NCBI RefSeq assembly: GCF_000720485.1
Contig: NZ_JOAX01000020.1
Location: 1-64,000 of the forward strand
Direction: 5' to 3'
Origin: Streptomyces ochraceiscleroticus
GTDB lineage: Bacteria > Actinomycetota > Actinomycetes > Streptomycetales > Streptomycetaceae
DNA: 64,000 nt
Made by a program: the position numbers and the translations under genes. The stretch's first letter is position 1. Each line of letters starts with the position of its first letter. Below the pieces are notes generated by a model. That model had not been told where the DNA came from. It made no database searches and worked only from the letters and a program-made list of their open reading frames with translations. Positions 9,154 to 17,755 of this stretch are shown piece by piece.

Positions 9154-10194
9154 ATGCGCTGGAACAATCTGAGCGAGCACACGGCGGACCCGTCGGGCCC
9201 GGCGCGCACGGCCGCGCTCTTCGGTACGGACGTGGTCAGCCGGACCATCGACACGCCTGAATTCCGCGGGGTGACCTTCCACGAGGTACGGGCCCGTTCG
9301 ATCGTGAACCGGGTCCCGGGCGCCTCACGTATGCCGTTCGAATGGACGGTGAATCCGTACCGGGGCTGCACTCACGCCTGCGTGTACTGCTTCGCGAGGC
9401 GCACCCACAGCTATCTCGACCTGGACACCGGCCTCGGCTTCGACAGCCAGATCGTGGTGAAGGTCAACGCGCCCGACCTGCTGAGACGCGAGCTGTCCGG
9501 CAGACGCTGGCGCGGCGACCACATCGCCATGGGCACGAACGTCGACTGCTACCAGCGGGCGGAGGGCCGGTACCGGCTGATGCCCGGCATCATCGAGACC
9601 CTCCGGGACCACGCGAACCCCTTCTCCATCCTCACCAAGGGCACGCTGATCCTCCGCGACCTGGACCTGCTGCGCGCGGCCGCCGAGGTCACCGATGTCG
9701 GCATCTCCATGTCCGTCGGCTTCCTGGACCGCGAGCTGTGGCGCACCGTCGAGCCCGGCACGCCGTCCCCGGAGCGCCGCCTGGAAACCGTCCGCACCCT
9801 CACCGAGCACGGCATCGGCTGCGGCGTTCTGATGGCCCCGGTCATCCCCTTCCTGGGCGACCACCCCGACCAACTGCGCGCCACCGTAAGGGCCACCGCG
9901 GCGGCCGGCGCGTCCTCCGTGACGCCGCTGGTGCTGCACCTCCGCCCGGGCGCCCGCGAGTGGTTCATGGCCTGGCTGGCGGAGCACCACCCGCACCTGG
10001 TGCCGCGGTACGAGCGCCTGTACGCGGACGGCGCCTACGCCCCCAAGTGGTACCAGCGCCGCATCACCCGCCAGGTCCACGACCTGGCCACCGAGTACGG
10101 CATCGGCCCCACCCACGCCACCACGCACCGCCGCGTCCCGCCCCAGCGCACCCCGGTCGCCACCGAGGTACCCACCCAGCTCACCCTCCTGTAG
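9154..10194 (+). CDS. Radical SAM protein (Rv2578c/SplB-like)
   Basis: A 346-residue iron-sulfur enzyme. The CX3CX2C cluster-binding motif is C72-C76-C79 within RGCTHACVYCFA, preceded by the family's NPYRGC signature. This matches the Rv2578c subfamily of radical SAM proteins, related to spore photoproduct lyase-like enzymes; substrate and reaction are not established. The ATG at 9154 follows AGGAGGAG. The LexA-type box 43 bp upstream suggests induction by DNA damage. From memory, the mycobacterial relative Rv2578c is among DNA-damage-induced, LexA-associated genes, which fits. It is transcribed alone, divergently from the SRPBCC gene and convergently with the HEAT-repeat gene. Confidence 0.9.
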   Translation: MRWNNLSEHTADPSGPARTAALFGTDVVSRTIDTPEFRGVTFHEVRARSIVNRVPGASRMPFEWTVNPYRGCTHACVYCFARRTHSYLDLDTGLGFDSQIVVKVNAPDLLRRELSGRRWRGDHIAMGTNVDCYQRAEGRYRLMPGIIETLRDHANPFSILTKGTLILRDLDLLRAAAEVTDVGISMSVGFLDRELWRTVEPGTPSPERRLETVRTLTEHGIGCGVLMAPVIPFLGDHPDQLRATVRATAAAGASSVTPLVLHLRPGAREWFMAWLAEHHPHLVPRYERLYADGAYAPKWYQRRITRQVHDLATEYGIGPTHATTHRRVPPQRTPVATEVPTQLTLL

Positions 10195-10228
10195 CGCCGC
10201 GCTGTAGTGCCTCCCTGCAGTGCCGTGC

Positions 10229-10834
10229 TCAGCCGGTCCCGGGGTCCAGGCGGGCCAGGGAGGCTGCCGCGGCGGCTGCCAGGCGGGGGTGGTCGAGGGC
10301 CGCGGTGAGGGCGGGGACGGCGCGGCGGTCGCCGAGGGCGCCGAGGCCCTCCACGCAGGCGAGGGCGACGCGCCAGTAGGGAGTGTGGGGGGTGAGGAGG
10401 CGTTCGAGGGTGGAGATCAGGGCGGGGACGGACTCGGGGGCGCGGAGGTCGGCGAGGAGGCGCACGGGGTGGAGCGCGTAGGCCGTGCGGAGCGGGTTGG
10501 TGGCGAGGGCCGCGGCGGCGCGGGCCGTGCGCGGGTCGCCGAGGCGGGCCAGCGCGTGCGCGGCGGTGGCGCAGCGGACCGGGTCGCGGTAGTTCAGAAG
10601 GAGGACGAGCGTCTCGAAGGCGCGGCGGTCGCCGGCGCAGCCGAGGGAGAAGGCCGCGATCTCGCGCGTCCAGAGCGGGCGCTCGACCGCCGTGAGCATT
10701 CTGGCCAGCTCTTCTCTGCCCGCCGGGGTGTTCTTGCGGGCGAGGCCCAGCAGGCGTTCGTAGGTGACGAGATCGGCCGGTGACCGCAGCTCGCCCCGTA
10801 CCCGGTCGGTCAACTCGTGGAATTGGTCTTCCAT
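10229..10834 (-). CDS. HEAT-repeat protein
   Basis: A 201-residue all-helical protein with at least three recognisable HEAT/PBS-like repeats (for example PVRCATAAHALARLGDPRTA, and the ACVEGLGALGDRRAVPALTA repeat near the C-terminus). Such repeats make a protein- or ligand-binding solenoid; no catalytic motif is visible. ATG at 10834 follows GGAGGAG at eight bases. It is convergent with the radical SAM gene (34 bp apart) and divergent from the 3-hydroxyacyl-CoA dehydrogenase gene. Function unknown. Confidence 0.8.
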   Translation of the reverse strand: MEDQFHELTDRVRGELRSPADLVTYERLLGLARKNTPAGREELARMLTAVERPLWTREIAAFSLGCAGDRRAFETLVLLLNYRDPVRCATAAHALARLGDPRTARAAAALATNPLRTAYALHPVRLLADLRAPESVPALISTLERLLTPHTPYWRVALACVEGLGALGDRRAVPALTAALDHPRLAAAAAASLARLDPGTG

Positions 10835-11195
10835 TTGCGATGCTCCTCCCCCACTGCCTCGACGTGGCCCGCGCCACAGATTAATTCCCCCTTTCCCCCC
10901 TGGCGCTTGCCATTACCCGCGAGTTAATCTGCTGGCACGAGCAGCACCCCTGCTCCGGCGGCCTGGTGACGCAGCCGCCATGAGTGAAGTCGGTTCGGCA
11001 CCGCACAGCACGACATCAGCGGAGTGACCGGCAGTGGCCCCGGGACAGGGTCCGCCGCGCAGCTCCTTCCGTACACGCCCCTCGACCGCATCCCCCGATG
11101 GCGTCGACCGCATCGATCGCGGCGGCCGCGTGTGCGCTCACCCTCAGTCGTCACTTCTCCCCTGCCCGCAGGGGAACACCCTCAGGAGTCTCGCG
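10835..11195. promoter_or_regulatory. Divergent control region between HEAT gene and hydroxyacyl-CoA dehydrogenase
   Basis: No gene is supported in these 361 bp. Two inverted 8-mers, CAGATTAA (10877-10884) and TTAATCTG (10924-10931), face each other 47 bp start to start. The second overlaps ATTACCCGCGAGTTAAT (10912-10928), which loosely resembles operators of actinobacterial acyl-CoA-responsive TetR repressors (TTAC-core-GTAA). A TetR gene lies just downstream in the same locus, so it is a candidate binder (inference). Confidence 0.4.
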
Positions 11196-13022
11196 ATGGG
11201 CCTCTCGTCCACCCCTGATTCGCCCCTGTCCCCCGCCACCGCCGCATCCGGAATCGCCACCGTCGCCGTCGTCGGCCTCGGCACGATGGGTACCGGCATC
11301 GCCGAGGTGCTCGCCCGCGCCGGCCGCGAGGTCATCGGCATCGACATCGACGACGCCGCGGTCCGCCGCTCGGTCACCGCCCTGGAGGCGTCCACCGCCC
11401 GCGCCGTGCGCCGCGAGCGGATCACCGAGCGCGAGCGGGCCGATGTGCTGGCCCGCTTCCGCACCTTCTCCGATCTGCAGGCCGCCGCCGAGGCGGATCT
11501 GGTGATCGAGGTGGTGCCGGAGGACTACGAGCTCAAGCGGCAGATCATCACCTCCCTGGACGGCATCGTCCGCCCGGACACCGTGCTGGCCACCGGCACC
11601 AACTCCCTCTCGGTGACCCGGCTGGCCGCCGACTCGCAGCGCCCCGAGCGCGTGCTCGGCCTGCACTTCTTCAACCCGGCGCCGGCCATGAAGCTGGTCG
11701 AGGTGGCCTCCTCCGTGCTGACGGCGCCCACGGCCGTGGCCGCCGTCACGGAGCTCGCCCGCGAGCTGGGCAAGGACCCGATCGCGGTGGGCGACCGCCC
11801 CGGCTTCGTCGCCGACGGCCTGCTCTTCGGGTACCTGAACCAGGCCGCCGCGATGTTCGAGTCCAAGTACGCGACGCGTGAGGACATCGACGCGGCCATG
11901 CGCCTGGGCTGCGGGCTGCCCATGGGTCCGCTCGCGCTGCTGGACCTCATCGGCATCGACACCGCCCGTACCGTCCTGGAGGCGATGTACGCGGCCTCGC
12001 ACGACCGGCTGCACGCGCCGGCGCCCATCCTCGGCCAGCTCGCCGAGGCGGGGCTGACGGGCCGCAAGGCGGGCCGCGGCTTCTACACGTACGAGGCGCC
12101 GGGCTCCGCGACCGTCGTGGCGAACGCGGACACCCCGGCCGCGGCCGGGGAGCAGTCCGGGGCCCGTACGGTCCGCAGCGTCGGCGTGGCCGGTTCCGGC
12201 ACGATGGCGAGCGGCATCGCGGAGGTCTTCGCGAAGGCCGGTTACGAGGTCGTGCTCGCCGCGCGCAGCCAGGAGAAGGCCGACAAGGCCAAGGCCCGGA
12301 TCGAGAAGTCGCTGGGCCGGTCCGTGACCAAGGGCCGGATGACCGAGGAGGCGAGGGACGCGGCGCTCGCCGCGATCACCCCGGCGGACTCGCTCGAAGC
12401 CTTCGCCGAGGTGGATCTGGCCGTCGAGGCGGTCGCCGAGGACCTGGAGATCAAGCAGCAGCTCTTCGGGACGCTGGACAAGGTCTGCAAGCCGGGCGCG
12501 GTGCTGGCCACCACGACCTCCTCGCTGCCGGTCGTGGCCTGTGCGCGGGCCACCTCGCGCCCGCAGGACGTCATCGGGATGCACTTCTTCAACCCGGCGC
12601 CGGCCATGAAGCTGGTGGAGGTCGTGCGGACGGTCCTGACGGCCGACGACGTCCACGCGACGGTGCGGGAGGTCTGCGCCAAGGTCCGCAAGCACCCGGT
12701 GGACTGCGGTGACCGGGCGGGCTTCATCGTGAACGCGCTGCTGTTCCCGTACCTCAACAACGCGATCAAGATGGTCCAGGAGCACTACGCCTCCCCGGAC
12801 GACATCGACGCCGCGATGAAGCTGGGCGGCGGCTACCCGATGGGACCGTTCGAACTGCTCGACGTGGTGGGCCTGGACGTCTCGCTGGCCATCGAGAAGG
12901 TGCTGCACGCGGAGTTCCGCGACCCGGGCCTGGCCCCGGCTTCGCTGCTGGAGCACCTCGTCGCCGCGGGGTGCCTCGGCCGCAAGACCGGCCGCGGCTT
13001 CCGTGAGTACGTCAAGCGCTGA
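11196..13022 (+). CDS. 3-hydroxyacyl-CoA dehydrogenase, tandem duplicated-domain form
   Basis: A 608-residue enzyme made of two complete 3-hydroxybutyryl-CoA dehydrogenase-like modules. Module 1 (about 20-310) begins with the NAD-binding VAVVGLGTMGTGIAEVLARA. Module 2 (about 325-608) begins with VGVAGSGTMASGIAEVFAKA. Each has the HFFNPAPAMKLVEV segment that includes the catalytic-type His, and a C-terminal domain with GRKAGRGFYTY or GRKTGRGFREY. The reaction is interconversion of 3-hydroxyacyl-CoA and 3-oxoacyl-CoA; in this locus it would feed acetoacetyl-/3-hydroxybutyryl-CoA into the ethylmalonyl-CoA pathway. ATG 11196 has AGGAG seven bases upstream. Same-strand TetR and ccr genes follow. 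Confidence 0.93.
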   Translation: MGLSSTPDSPLSPATAASGIATVAVVGLGTMGTGIAEVLARAGREVIGIDIDDAAVRRSVTALEASTARAVRRERITERERADVLARFRTFSDLQAAAEADLVIEVVPEDYELKRQIITSLDGIVRPDTVLATGTNSLSVTRLAADSQRPERVLGLHFFNPAPAMKLVEVASSVLTAPTAVAAVTELARELGKDPIAVGDRPGFVADGLLFGYLNQAAAMFESKYATREDIDAAMRLGCGLPMGPLALLDLIGIDTARTVLEAMYAASHDRLHAPAPILGQLAEAGLTGRKAGRGFYTYEAPGSATVVANADTPAAAGEQSGARTVRSVGVAGSGTMASGIAEVFAKAGYEVVLAARSQEKADKAKARIEKSLGRSVTKGRMTEEARDAALAAITPADSLEAFAEVDLAVEAVAEDLEIKQQLFGTLDKVCKPGAVLATTTSSLPVVACARATSRPQDVIGMHFFNPAPAMKLVEVVRTVLTADDVHATVREVCAKVRKHPVDCGDRAGFIVNALLFPYLNNAIKMVQEHYASPDDIDAAMKLGGGYPMGPFELLDVVGLDVSLAIEKVLHAEFRDPGLAPASLLEHLVAAGCLGRKTGRGFREYVKR

Positions 13023-13140
13023 CGCCGGGCGTGGCTGGGGCGGGCTGCTCGAGCCGGGAGGCGGCCCTCCCGCGGCCTCCCGGGAGCCCGTCCCCCGGGC
13101 GAATGGCGCAGGCCGAGGGATTATGAAGTACCGTCCCCAC

Positions 13141-13947
13141 ATGTCCCAGCCCGCTCGTACGCAGCCTTCAGACGGTCCCGACACCACGACGCCCGGCTCG
13201 CGCCGCGCAGCCGCCCAGCGGCTCAAGATGCGCCGCGAATTGGCGGCGGCGGCGATGGAGCTGTTCGCGACCAAGGGCTACGAAGCGACGACCGTCGACG
13301 AGATCGCCGCGGCGGCCGGCGTCGCCCGGCGCACGTTCTTCCGCCACTTCCGCTCCAAGGAAGAGGCGATCTTCCCCGACCACGACGACACCCTCGTACG
13401 CGCCGAGGCCGTGCTGGACGCGGCGCCCGCGCACGAGAACCCGCTGGACACGGTGTGCCGCGGCATCAAAGAGGTCATGCGGATGTACGCGGCCTCGCCG
13501 GCCGTGGCCGTGGCCCGCTACCGCCTGACCCGCGAAGTACCCACGCTGCGCGAGGCGGAGATCGCCTCGGTGGCCCGGTACGAACGGCTCTTCACGCGCT
13601 ATCTGCTGGGGCACTTCGACGAGGGCGCGCACCGCGAGGGCAACGACGATCCGCTGCTCGCGGAGGTCGCCGCGTCCGCGGTGGTCACCGCGCACAACCA
13701 CGTGCTGCGGCGCTGGCTGCGGGCGGGCGCGCAGGGGGACGTGGAGACGCAGCTCGACCACGCCTTCGCGATCGTCCGCGAGACGTTCGGCACGGGCATC
13801 GGGGCGGGGCGTACGCCCGCGGGACCGCCCCCCGCCGCGACGGCGGCCCGGGAGGGCGAGGTACTGGTGACGGTGGCCCGTACGGACGCCCCGCTCAGCG
13901 AGGTCATGCGCACGATCCAGAAGGCGCTGCGCGAGCACAACAACTGA
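13141..13947 (+). CDS. TetR family transcriptional regulator
   Basis: A 268-residue repressor-type regulator. The N-terminal DNA-binding domain is classic TetR: RRELAAAAMELFATKGYEAT, then TVDEIAAAAGVARRTFFRHF with the recognition helix, at residues about 25-70. The C-terminal ligand domain (YAASPAVAVARYRLTREVPT and on) is of the type common in acyl-CoA-responsive regulators. It has a C-terminal extension of about 45 residues. Start is uncertain: ATG 13141 is used, but ATG 13123 (MKYRPH) is in frame and has GAGGG close upstream. It lies between the hydroxyacyl-CoA dehydrogenase and ccr, and the palindrome at 14117-14129 in front of ccr is a plausible target. A strong hairpin follows its stop. 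Confidence 0.88.
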   Translation: MSQPARTQPSDGPDTTTPGSRRAAAQRLKMRRELAAAAMELFATKGYEATTVDEIAAAAGVARRTFFRHFRSKEEAIFPDHDDTLVRAEAVLDAAPAHENPLDTVCRGIKEVMRMYAASPAVAVARYRLTREVPTLREAEIASVARYERLFTRYLLGHFDEGAHREGNDDPLLAEVAASAVVTAHNHVLRRWLRAGAQGDVETQLDHAFAIVRETFGTGIGAGRTPAGPPPAATAAREGEVLVTVARTDAPLSEVMRTIQKALREHNN

Positions 13948-13962
13948 TCACGAGCCGCGAAG

Positions 13963-13993
13963 AGCGCCGTCACGTCCTGGACGTGGCGGCGCT
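13963..13993. terminator. Hairpin terminator downstream of the TetR gene
   Basis: AGCGCCG-t-CACGTC, a CTG loop, then GACGTG-g-CGGCGCT: 13 base pairs with one mismatch, starting 16 bp after the TetR stop and followed by a short TTTG. It separates the tetR transcript from the ccr promoter. Confidence 0.75.
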
Positions 13994-14116
13994 TTGCTGT
14001 GCGACCCACGAGTAACAAACATCACGCAGCACACCCAGCGGTGGCGGATAGTCCGCTTTTGCGGTGGTTTTTGTTGCTCATGCGTGCCACACGGATGACA
14101 TCTGAGAGAAATTGTT

Positions 14117-14129
14117 GGCACCGAGTGCC
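14117..14129. promoter_or_regulatory. Palindrome abutting the ccr promoter (candidate operator)
   Basis: GGCAC-CGA-GTGCC is a perfect 5-bp inverted repeat that ends immediately before the -35 element of the predicted ccr promoter. Position and symmetry suit a TetR-family site; binding by the adjacent TetR protein is inference. Confidence 0.4.
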
Positions 14130-14158
14130 TTGTCGGCTGGCACGCGGTGTCATACGTT
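14130..14158 (+). promoter_or_regulatory. Predicted vegetative promoter of ccr
   Basis: TTGTCG (14130-14135) and TACGTT (14153-14158) are separated by exactly 17 bp, fitting the streptomycete housekeeping pattern TTGACN-N17-TANNNT. Transcription would start near 14165. Confidence 0.6.
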
Positions 14159-14374
14159 GAGGGTGTCCGGGCGGCCGGTGCACCCGATCTTCGGCGTACC
14201 GGTTGTCCCCGCGAACCACTGGTCCGCGCGCCCGGATGCCTGCGTCACAGGCAACCTCCCGCGCACACCCGCGCCTGCCGAGCACCACACAGCCGAACCG
14301 ACGGCACCGCCTTCGCACCACCCCCGACGTTCCCTCAAAGCCGTTCCCTCAGCGTGCTTCGCCGGAGGCATACC

Positions 14375-15712
14375 GTGAACCACATTCTTGACGCGATCAC
14401 CGCGCCCGACAGCAACCGCGAAGACTTCGCGAACCTGGCCGTCCCCGAGTCGTACCGCGCGGTCACCGTGCACAAGGACGAGGCCGAGATGTTCGCCGGC
14501 CTCCCCAGCCGGGACAAGGACCCGCGCAAGTCGCTGCACCTCGAAGAGGTGCCCGTGCCGGAGCTGGGCCCGGGCGAGGCCCTGGTCGCCGTCATGGCGT
14601 CCTCGGTCAACTACAACTCCGTCTGGACCTCGATCTTCGAGCCGGTGTCGACCTTCTCCTTCCTGGAGCGGTACGGCAAGATGTCGCCGCTCAGCAAGCG
14701 CCACGACCTGCCGTACCACGTCATCGGCTCCGACCTGGCCGGCGTCGTGCTCCGTACCGGCCCCGGCGTGAACTCCTGGCACCCCGGCGACGAGGTCGTC
14801 GCGCACTGCCTCTCCGTCGAGCTGGAGTCCTCCGACGGCCACAACGACACGATGCTCGACCCCGAGCAGCGCATCTGGGGCTTCGAGACCAACTTCGGCG
14901 GCCTCGCCGAGATCGCGCTCGTGAAGTCCAACCAGCTCATGCCGAAGCCGGACCACCTGACCTGGGAGGAGGCGGCGGCCCCGGGCCTGGTGAACTCCAC
15001 CGCGTACCGCCAGCTCGTCTCCCGCAACGGCGCCGGCATGAAGCAGGGCGACAACGTCCTGATCTGGGGCGCGTCCGGCGGCCTGGGCTCGTACGCCACC
15101 CAGTTCGCGCTGGCCGGCGGCGCCAACCCGATCTGCGTCGTCTCCAGCGAGGACAAGGCAGAGATCTGCCGGAAGATGGGCGCCGAGGCGATCATCGACC
15201 GCAAGGCCGAGGGCTACAAGTTCTGGAAGGACGAGGAGAACCAGGACCCGCGCGAGTGGAAGCGCTTCGGCAAGCGCATCCGCGAGCTGACCGGCGGCGA
15301 GGACATCGACATCGTCTTCGAGCACCCCGGCCGCGAGACCTTCGGCGCCTCCGTGTACGTCACCCGCAAGGGCGGCACCATCACCACCTGCGCCTCGACC
15401 TCCGGCTACATGCACCAGTACGACAACCGCTACCTGTGGATGTCGCTGAAGCGCATCATCGGCTCGCACTTCGCCAACTACCGCGAGGCGTGGGAAGCCA
15501 ACCGCCTGATCGCCAAGGGCAAGATCCACCCGACGCTGTCCAAGACGTACTCCCTGGAGGAGACCGGCCAGGCCGCGTACGACGTGCACCGCAACCTCCA
15601 CCAGGGCAAGGTCGGCGTCCTCGCGCTGGCCCCCGAGGAGGGCATGGGCGTCCGCGACCACGAGAAGCGCGCCAAGCACATCGACGCGATCAACCGCTTC
15701 CGGAACGTCTGA
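14375..15712 (+). CDS. ccr: Crotonyl-CoA carboxylase/reductase
   Basis: A 445-residue NADPH-dependent enzyme that reductively carboxylates crotonyl-CoA to (2S)-ethylmalonyl-CoA, the key step of the ethylmalonyl-CoA pathway and a source of polyketide extender units. It is an MDR-superfamily protein with the nucleotide-binding segment WGASGGLGSYATQFALAGG. With the GTG at 14375 (GGAGG upstream), the four CO2-binding residues known from Kitasatospora Ccr fall at the same numbers: N81 (NYNSVW), F170 and E171 (IWGFET) and H365 (IIGSHFANYR). This supports both the start and true carboxylase activity rather than simple reductase. It leads an operon with the mutase, lyase, hydratase and acyl-CoA dehydrogenase genes. 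Confidence 0.97.
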   Translation: MNHILDAITAPDSNREDFANLAVPESYRAVTVHKDEAEMFAGLPSRDKDPRKSLHLEEVPVPELGPGEALVAVMASSVNYNSVWTSIFEPVSTFSFLERYGKMSPLSKRHDLPYHVIGSDLAGVVLRTGPGVNSWHPGDEVVAHCLSVELESSDGHNDTMLDPEQRIWGFETNFGGLAEIALVKSNQLMPKPDHLTWEEAAAPGLVNSTAYRQLVSRNGAGMKQGDNVLIWGASGGLGSYATQFALAGGANPICVVSSEDKAEICRKMGAEAIIDRKAEGYKFWKDEENQDPREWKRFGKRIRELTGGEDIDIVFEHPGRETFGASVYVTRKGGTITTCASTSGYMHQYDNRYLWMSLKRIIGSHFANYREAWEANRLIAKGKIHPTLSKTYSLEETGQAAYDVHRNLHQGKVGVLALAPEEGMGVRDHEKRAKHIDAINRFRNV

Positions 15713-15742
15713 GCCGACGAAGAGGTACGGGAGACCGTTTAC

Positions 15743-17755
15743 ATGACTGAGCGTCAGAAGGATCGTCCGTGGCTGATGCGGACATACGCGGGACACTCCA
15801 CCGCCGAGGCGTCCAACGAGCTGTACCGGCGTAACCTCGCCAAGGGCCAGACCGGCCTGTCGGTCGCGTTCGACCTCCCGACGCAGACCGGTTACGACCC
15901 CGACCACGTCCTCGCCCGCGGCGAGGTCGGGCGGGTCGGGGTCCCGGTCTCCCACCTCGGCGACATGCGCCGGCTGTTCCAGGACATCCCCCTGGAGCAG
16001 ATGAACACCTCGATGACCATCAACGCCACCGCCATGTGGCTGCTGGCGCTGTACGAGGTGGTCGCCGAGGAGCAGGGCGCGGACATCTCCAAGCTGTCCG
16101 GGACCACGCAGAACGACATCGTGAAGGAGTACCTGTCGCGGGGCACGCATGTGTTCCCGCCCGGGCCTTCGCTGCGGCTGACCACCGACATGATCACGTA
16201 CACGGTCGCGCACATCCCCAAGTGGAACCCGATCAACATCTGCAGCTACCACCTGCAGGAGGCCGGGGCCACGCCGGTGCAGGAGATCGCGTACGCGATG
16301 TCCACCGCCGTCGCGGTGCTGGACGCCGTACGGGACTCCGGGCAGGTGCCGCCGGAGAAGTTCGGCGACGTCGTCGCGCGGATCTCCTTCTTCGTGAACG
16401 CGGGCGTCCGCTTCGTCGAGGAGATGTGCAAGATGCGCGCCTTCGGCCGCATCTGGGACAAGATCACCCGCGAGCGGTACGGCATCGAGAACCCCAAGCA
16501 GCGCCGCTTCCGGTACGGCGTCCAGGTCAACTCCCTGGGCCTGACCGAGGCGCAGCCGGAGAACAACGTCCAGCGCATCGTCCTCGAAATGCTGGCCGTC
16601 ACGCTCTCCAAGGACGCGCGGGCACGTGCCGTGCAGCTCCCGGCCTGGAACGAGGCGCTGGGCCTGCCCCGCCCCTGGGACCAGCAGTGGTCGCTCCGTA
16701 TCCAGCAGGTCCTCGCGCACGAGTCGGACCTGCTGGAGTACGAGGACATCTTCGCCGGCTCGCACGTCATCGAGACCAAGGTGGACGCGCTGGTCGAGGA
16801 GTGCCTGGCCGAGATCGACCGAATCCAGGAGATGGGCGGCGCGATGGCCGCCGTCGAGTCCGGCTACCTGAAGTCGCAGCTCGTCGCCTCGCACGCGGAG
16901 CGGCGCGGCCGCATCGAGGCCGGCGAGGAGAAGATCGTCGGCGTCAACTGCTACGAGTCCACCGAGCCCAACCCGCTCACCGCCGACCTGGACACCGCGA
17001 TCATGACGGTCGACCCGGAGAACGAGGCGCGGGTCGTGCAGGCGCTGCACGAGTGGCGGGACTCCCGGGACGAGCACCGGGCGCAGGAGGCCCTCTCCGC
17101 GCTGAAGAAGGCGGCCGCCGGAGACACCAACCTCTTCGCGGCCACCCTGGAGTGCGCCAGGGCCGGTGTGACGACCGGGGAGTGGGCCTGGGCCCTCCGG
17201 GACGTCTTCGGCGAGTTCCGGGCCCCTACGGGCGTCTCCAGCGCCCCGCTGGCCGTCGCCGCCGAGGCCGGCACCCCGCTCGCCGCCGTCCGCGAGAAGG
17301 TCGCCCGTACGGCCGAGGAGCTCGGCAGCGGCAAGCTGCGCCTCCTGGTGGGCAAGCCGGGCCTGGACGGGCACAGCAACGGGGCCGAGCAGATCGCCGT
17401 ACGGGCCCGTGACGCGGGCTTCGAAGTGGTCTACCAGGGCATCCGGCTGACCCCCGAGCAGATCGTCTCGGCGGCCGTCGCCGAGGACGTGCACTGCGTC
17501 GGCCTGTCCATCCTCTCCGGCTCGCACGCCGAGCTCGTACCGGACGTCCTGGCCCGGCTGCGCCGCACCGGCGTGGACGACATCCCCGTCATCGTCGGCG
17601 GCATCATCCCCTCGGCGGACGCGGCAGCGCTGCGCGAGGCCGGTGTCGCCGCCGTCTTCACCCCGAAGGACTTCGGTATCACGGAGATCATCGGCCGTAT
17701 CGTCGACGAGATCCGTACCGCGAACAAGCTCGATCCCCTGGAGGTCCCCGCATGA
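15743..17755 (+). CDS. meaA: Ethylmalonyl-CoA mutase (MeaA-type, B12-dependent)
   Basis: A 670-residue coenzyme-B12 mutase converting (2R)-ethylmalonyl-CoA to methylsuccinyl-CoA. The N-terminal substrate barrel begins RPWLMRTYAGHSTAEASNEL and includes FDLPTQTGYDPDH, characteristic of the acyl-CoA mutase family. The C-terminal B12-binding domain has the base-off motif DGHSNG at about residues 541-546, then SILSGSHAELV and VGGIIPSADA. Both domains are in one chain, as in MeaA/Ecm proteins. It starts 30 bp after ccr and overlaps the next gene by four bases (ATGA), so it is translationally coupled. Methylmalonyl-CoA mutase is the main alternative, but the ccr context and MeaA-like layout favour ethylmalonyl-CoA. 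Confidence 0.94.
   Translation: MTERQKDRPWLMRTYAGHSTAEASNELYRRNLAKGQTGLSVAFDLPTQTGYDPDHVLARGEVGRVGVPVSHLGDMRRLFQDIPLEQMNTSMTINATAMWLLALYEVVAEEQGADISKLSGTTQNDIVKEYLSRGTHVFPPGPSLRLTTDMITYTVAHIPKWNPINICSYHLQEAGATPVQEIAYAMSTAVAVLDAVRDSGQVPPEKFGDVVARISFFVNAGVRFVEEMCKMRAFGRIWDKITRERYGIENPKQRRFRYGVQVNSLGLTEAQPENNVQRIVLEMLAVTLSKDARARAVQLPAWNEALGLPRPWDQQWSLRIQQVLAHESDLLEYEDIFAGSHVIETKVDALVEECLAEIDRIQEMGGAMAAVESGYLKSQLVASHAERRGRIEAGEEKIVGVNCYESTEPNPLTADLDTAIMTVDPENEARVVQALHEWRDSRDEHRAQEALSALKKAAAGDTNLFAATLECARAGVTTGEWAWALRDVFGEFRAPTGVSSAPLAVAAEAGTPLAAVREKVARTAEELGSGKLRLLVGKPGLDGHSNGAEQIAVRARDAGFEVVYQGIRLTPEQIVSAAVAEDVHCVGLSILSGSHAELVPDVLARLRRTGVDDIPVIVGGIIPSADAAALREAGVAAVFTPKDFGITEIIGRIVDEIRTANKLDPLEVPA

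Larger units (their letters stand above)
13994..14374 (+). other. Upstream region and long leader of ccr
   Basis: No gene is supported here. The first part holds the ccr promoter (14130-14158). From the predicted start near 14165 to the GTG at 14375 there is a leader of about 210 bases. I saw no cobalamin riboswitch or other known leader motif in it, although the operon includes a B12 enzyme. Confidence 0.5.

Noticed and set aside
14150..17527. A 1125-codon open frame antisense to ccr and the mutase gene
   Set aside because: Antisense to two well-supported enzymes whose codon bias explains the lack of stops.
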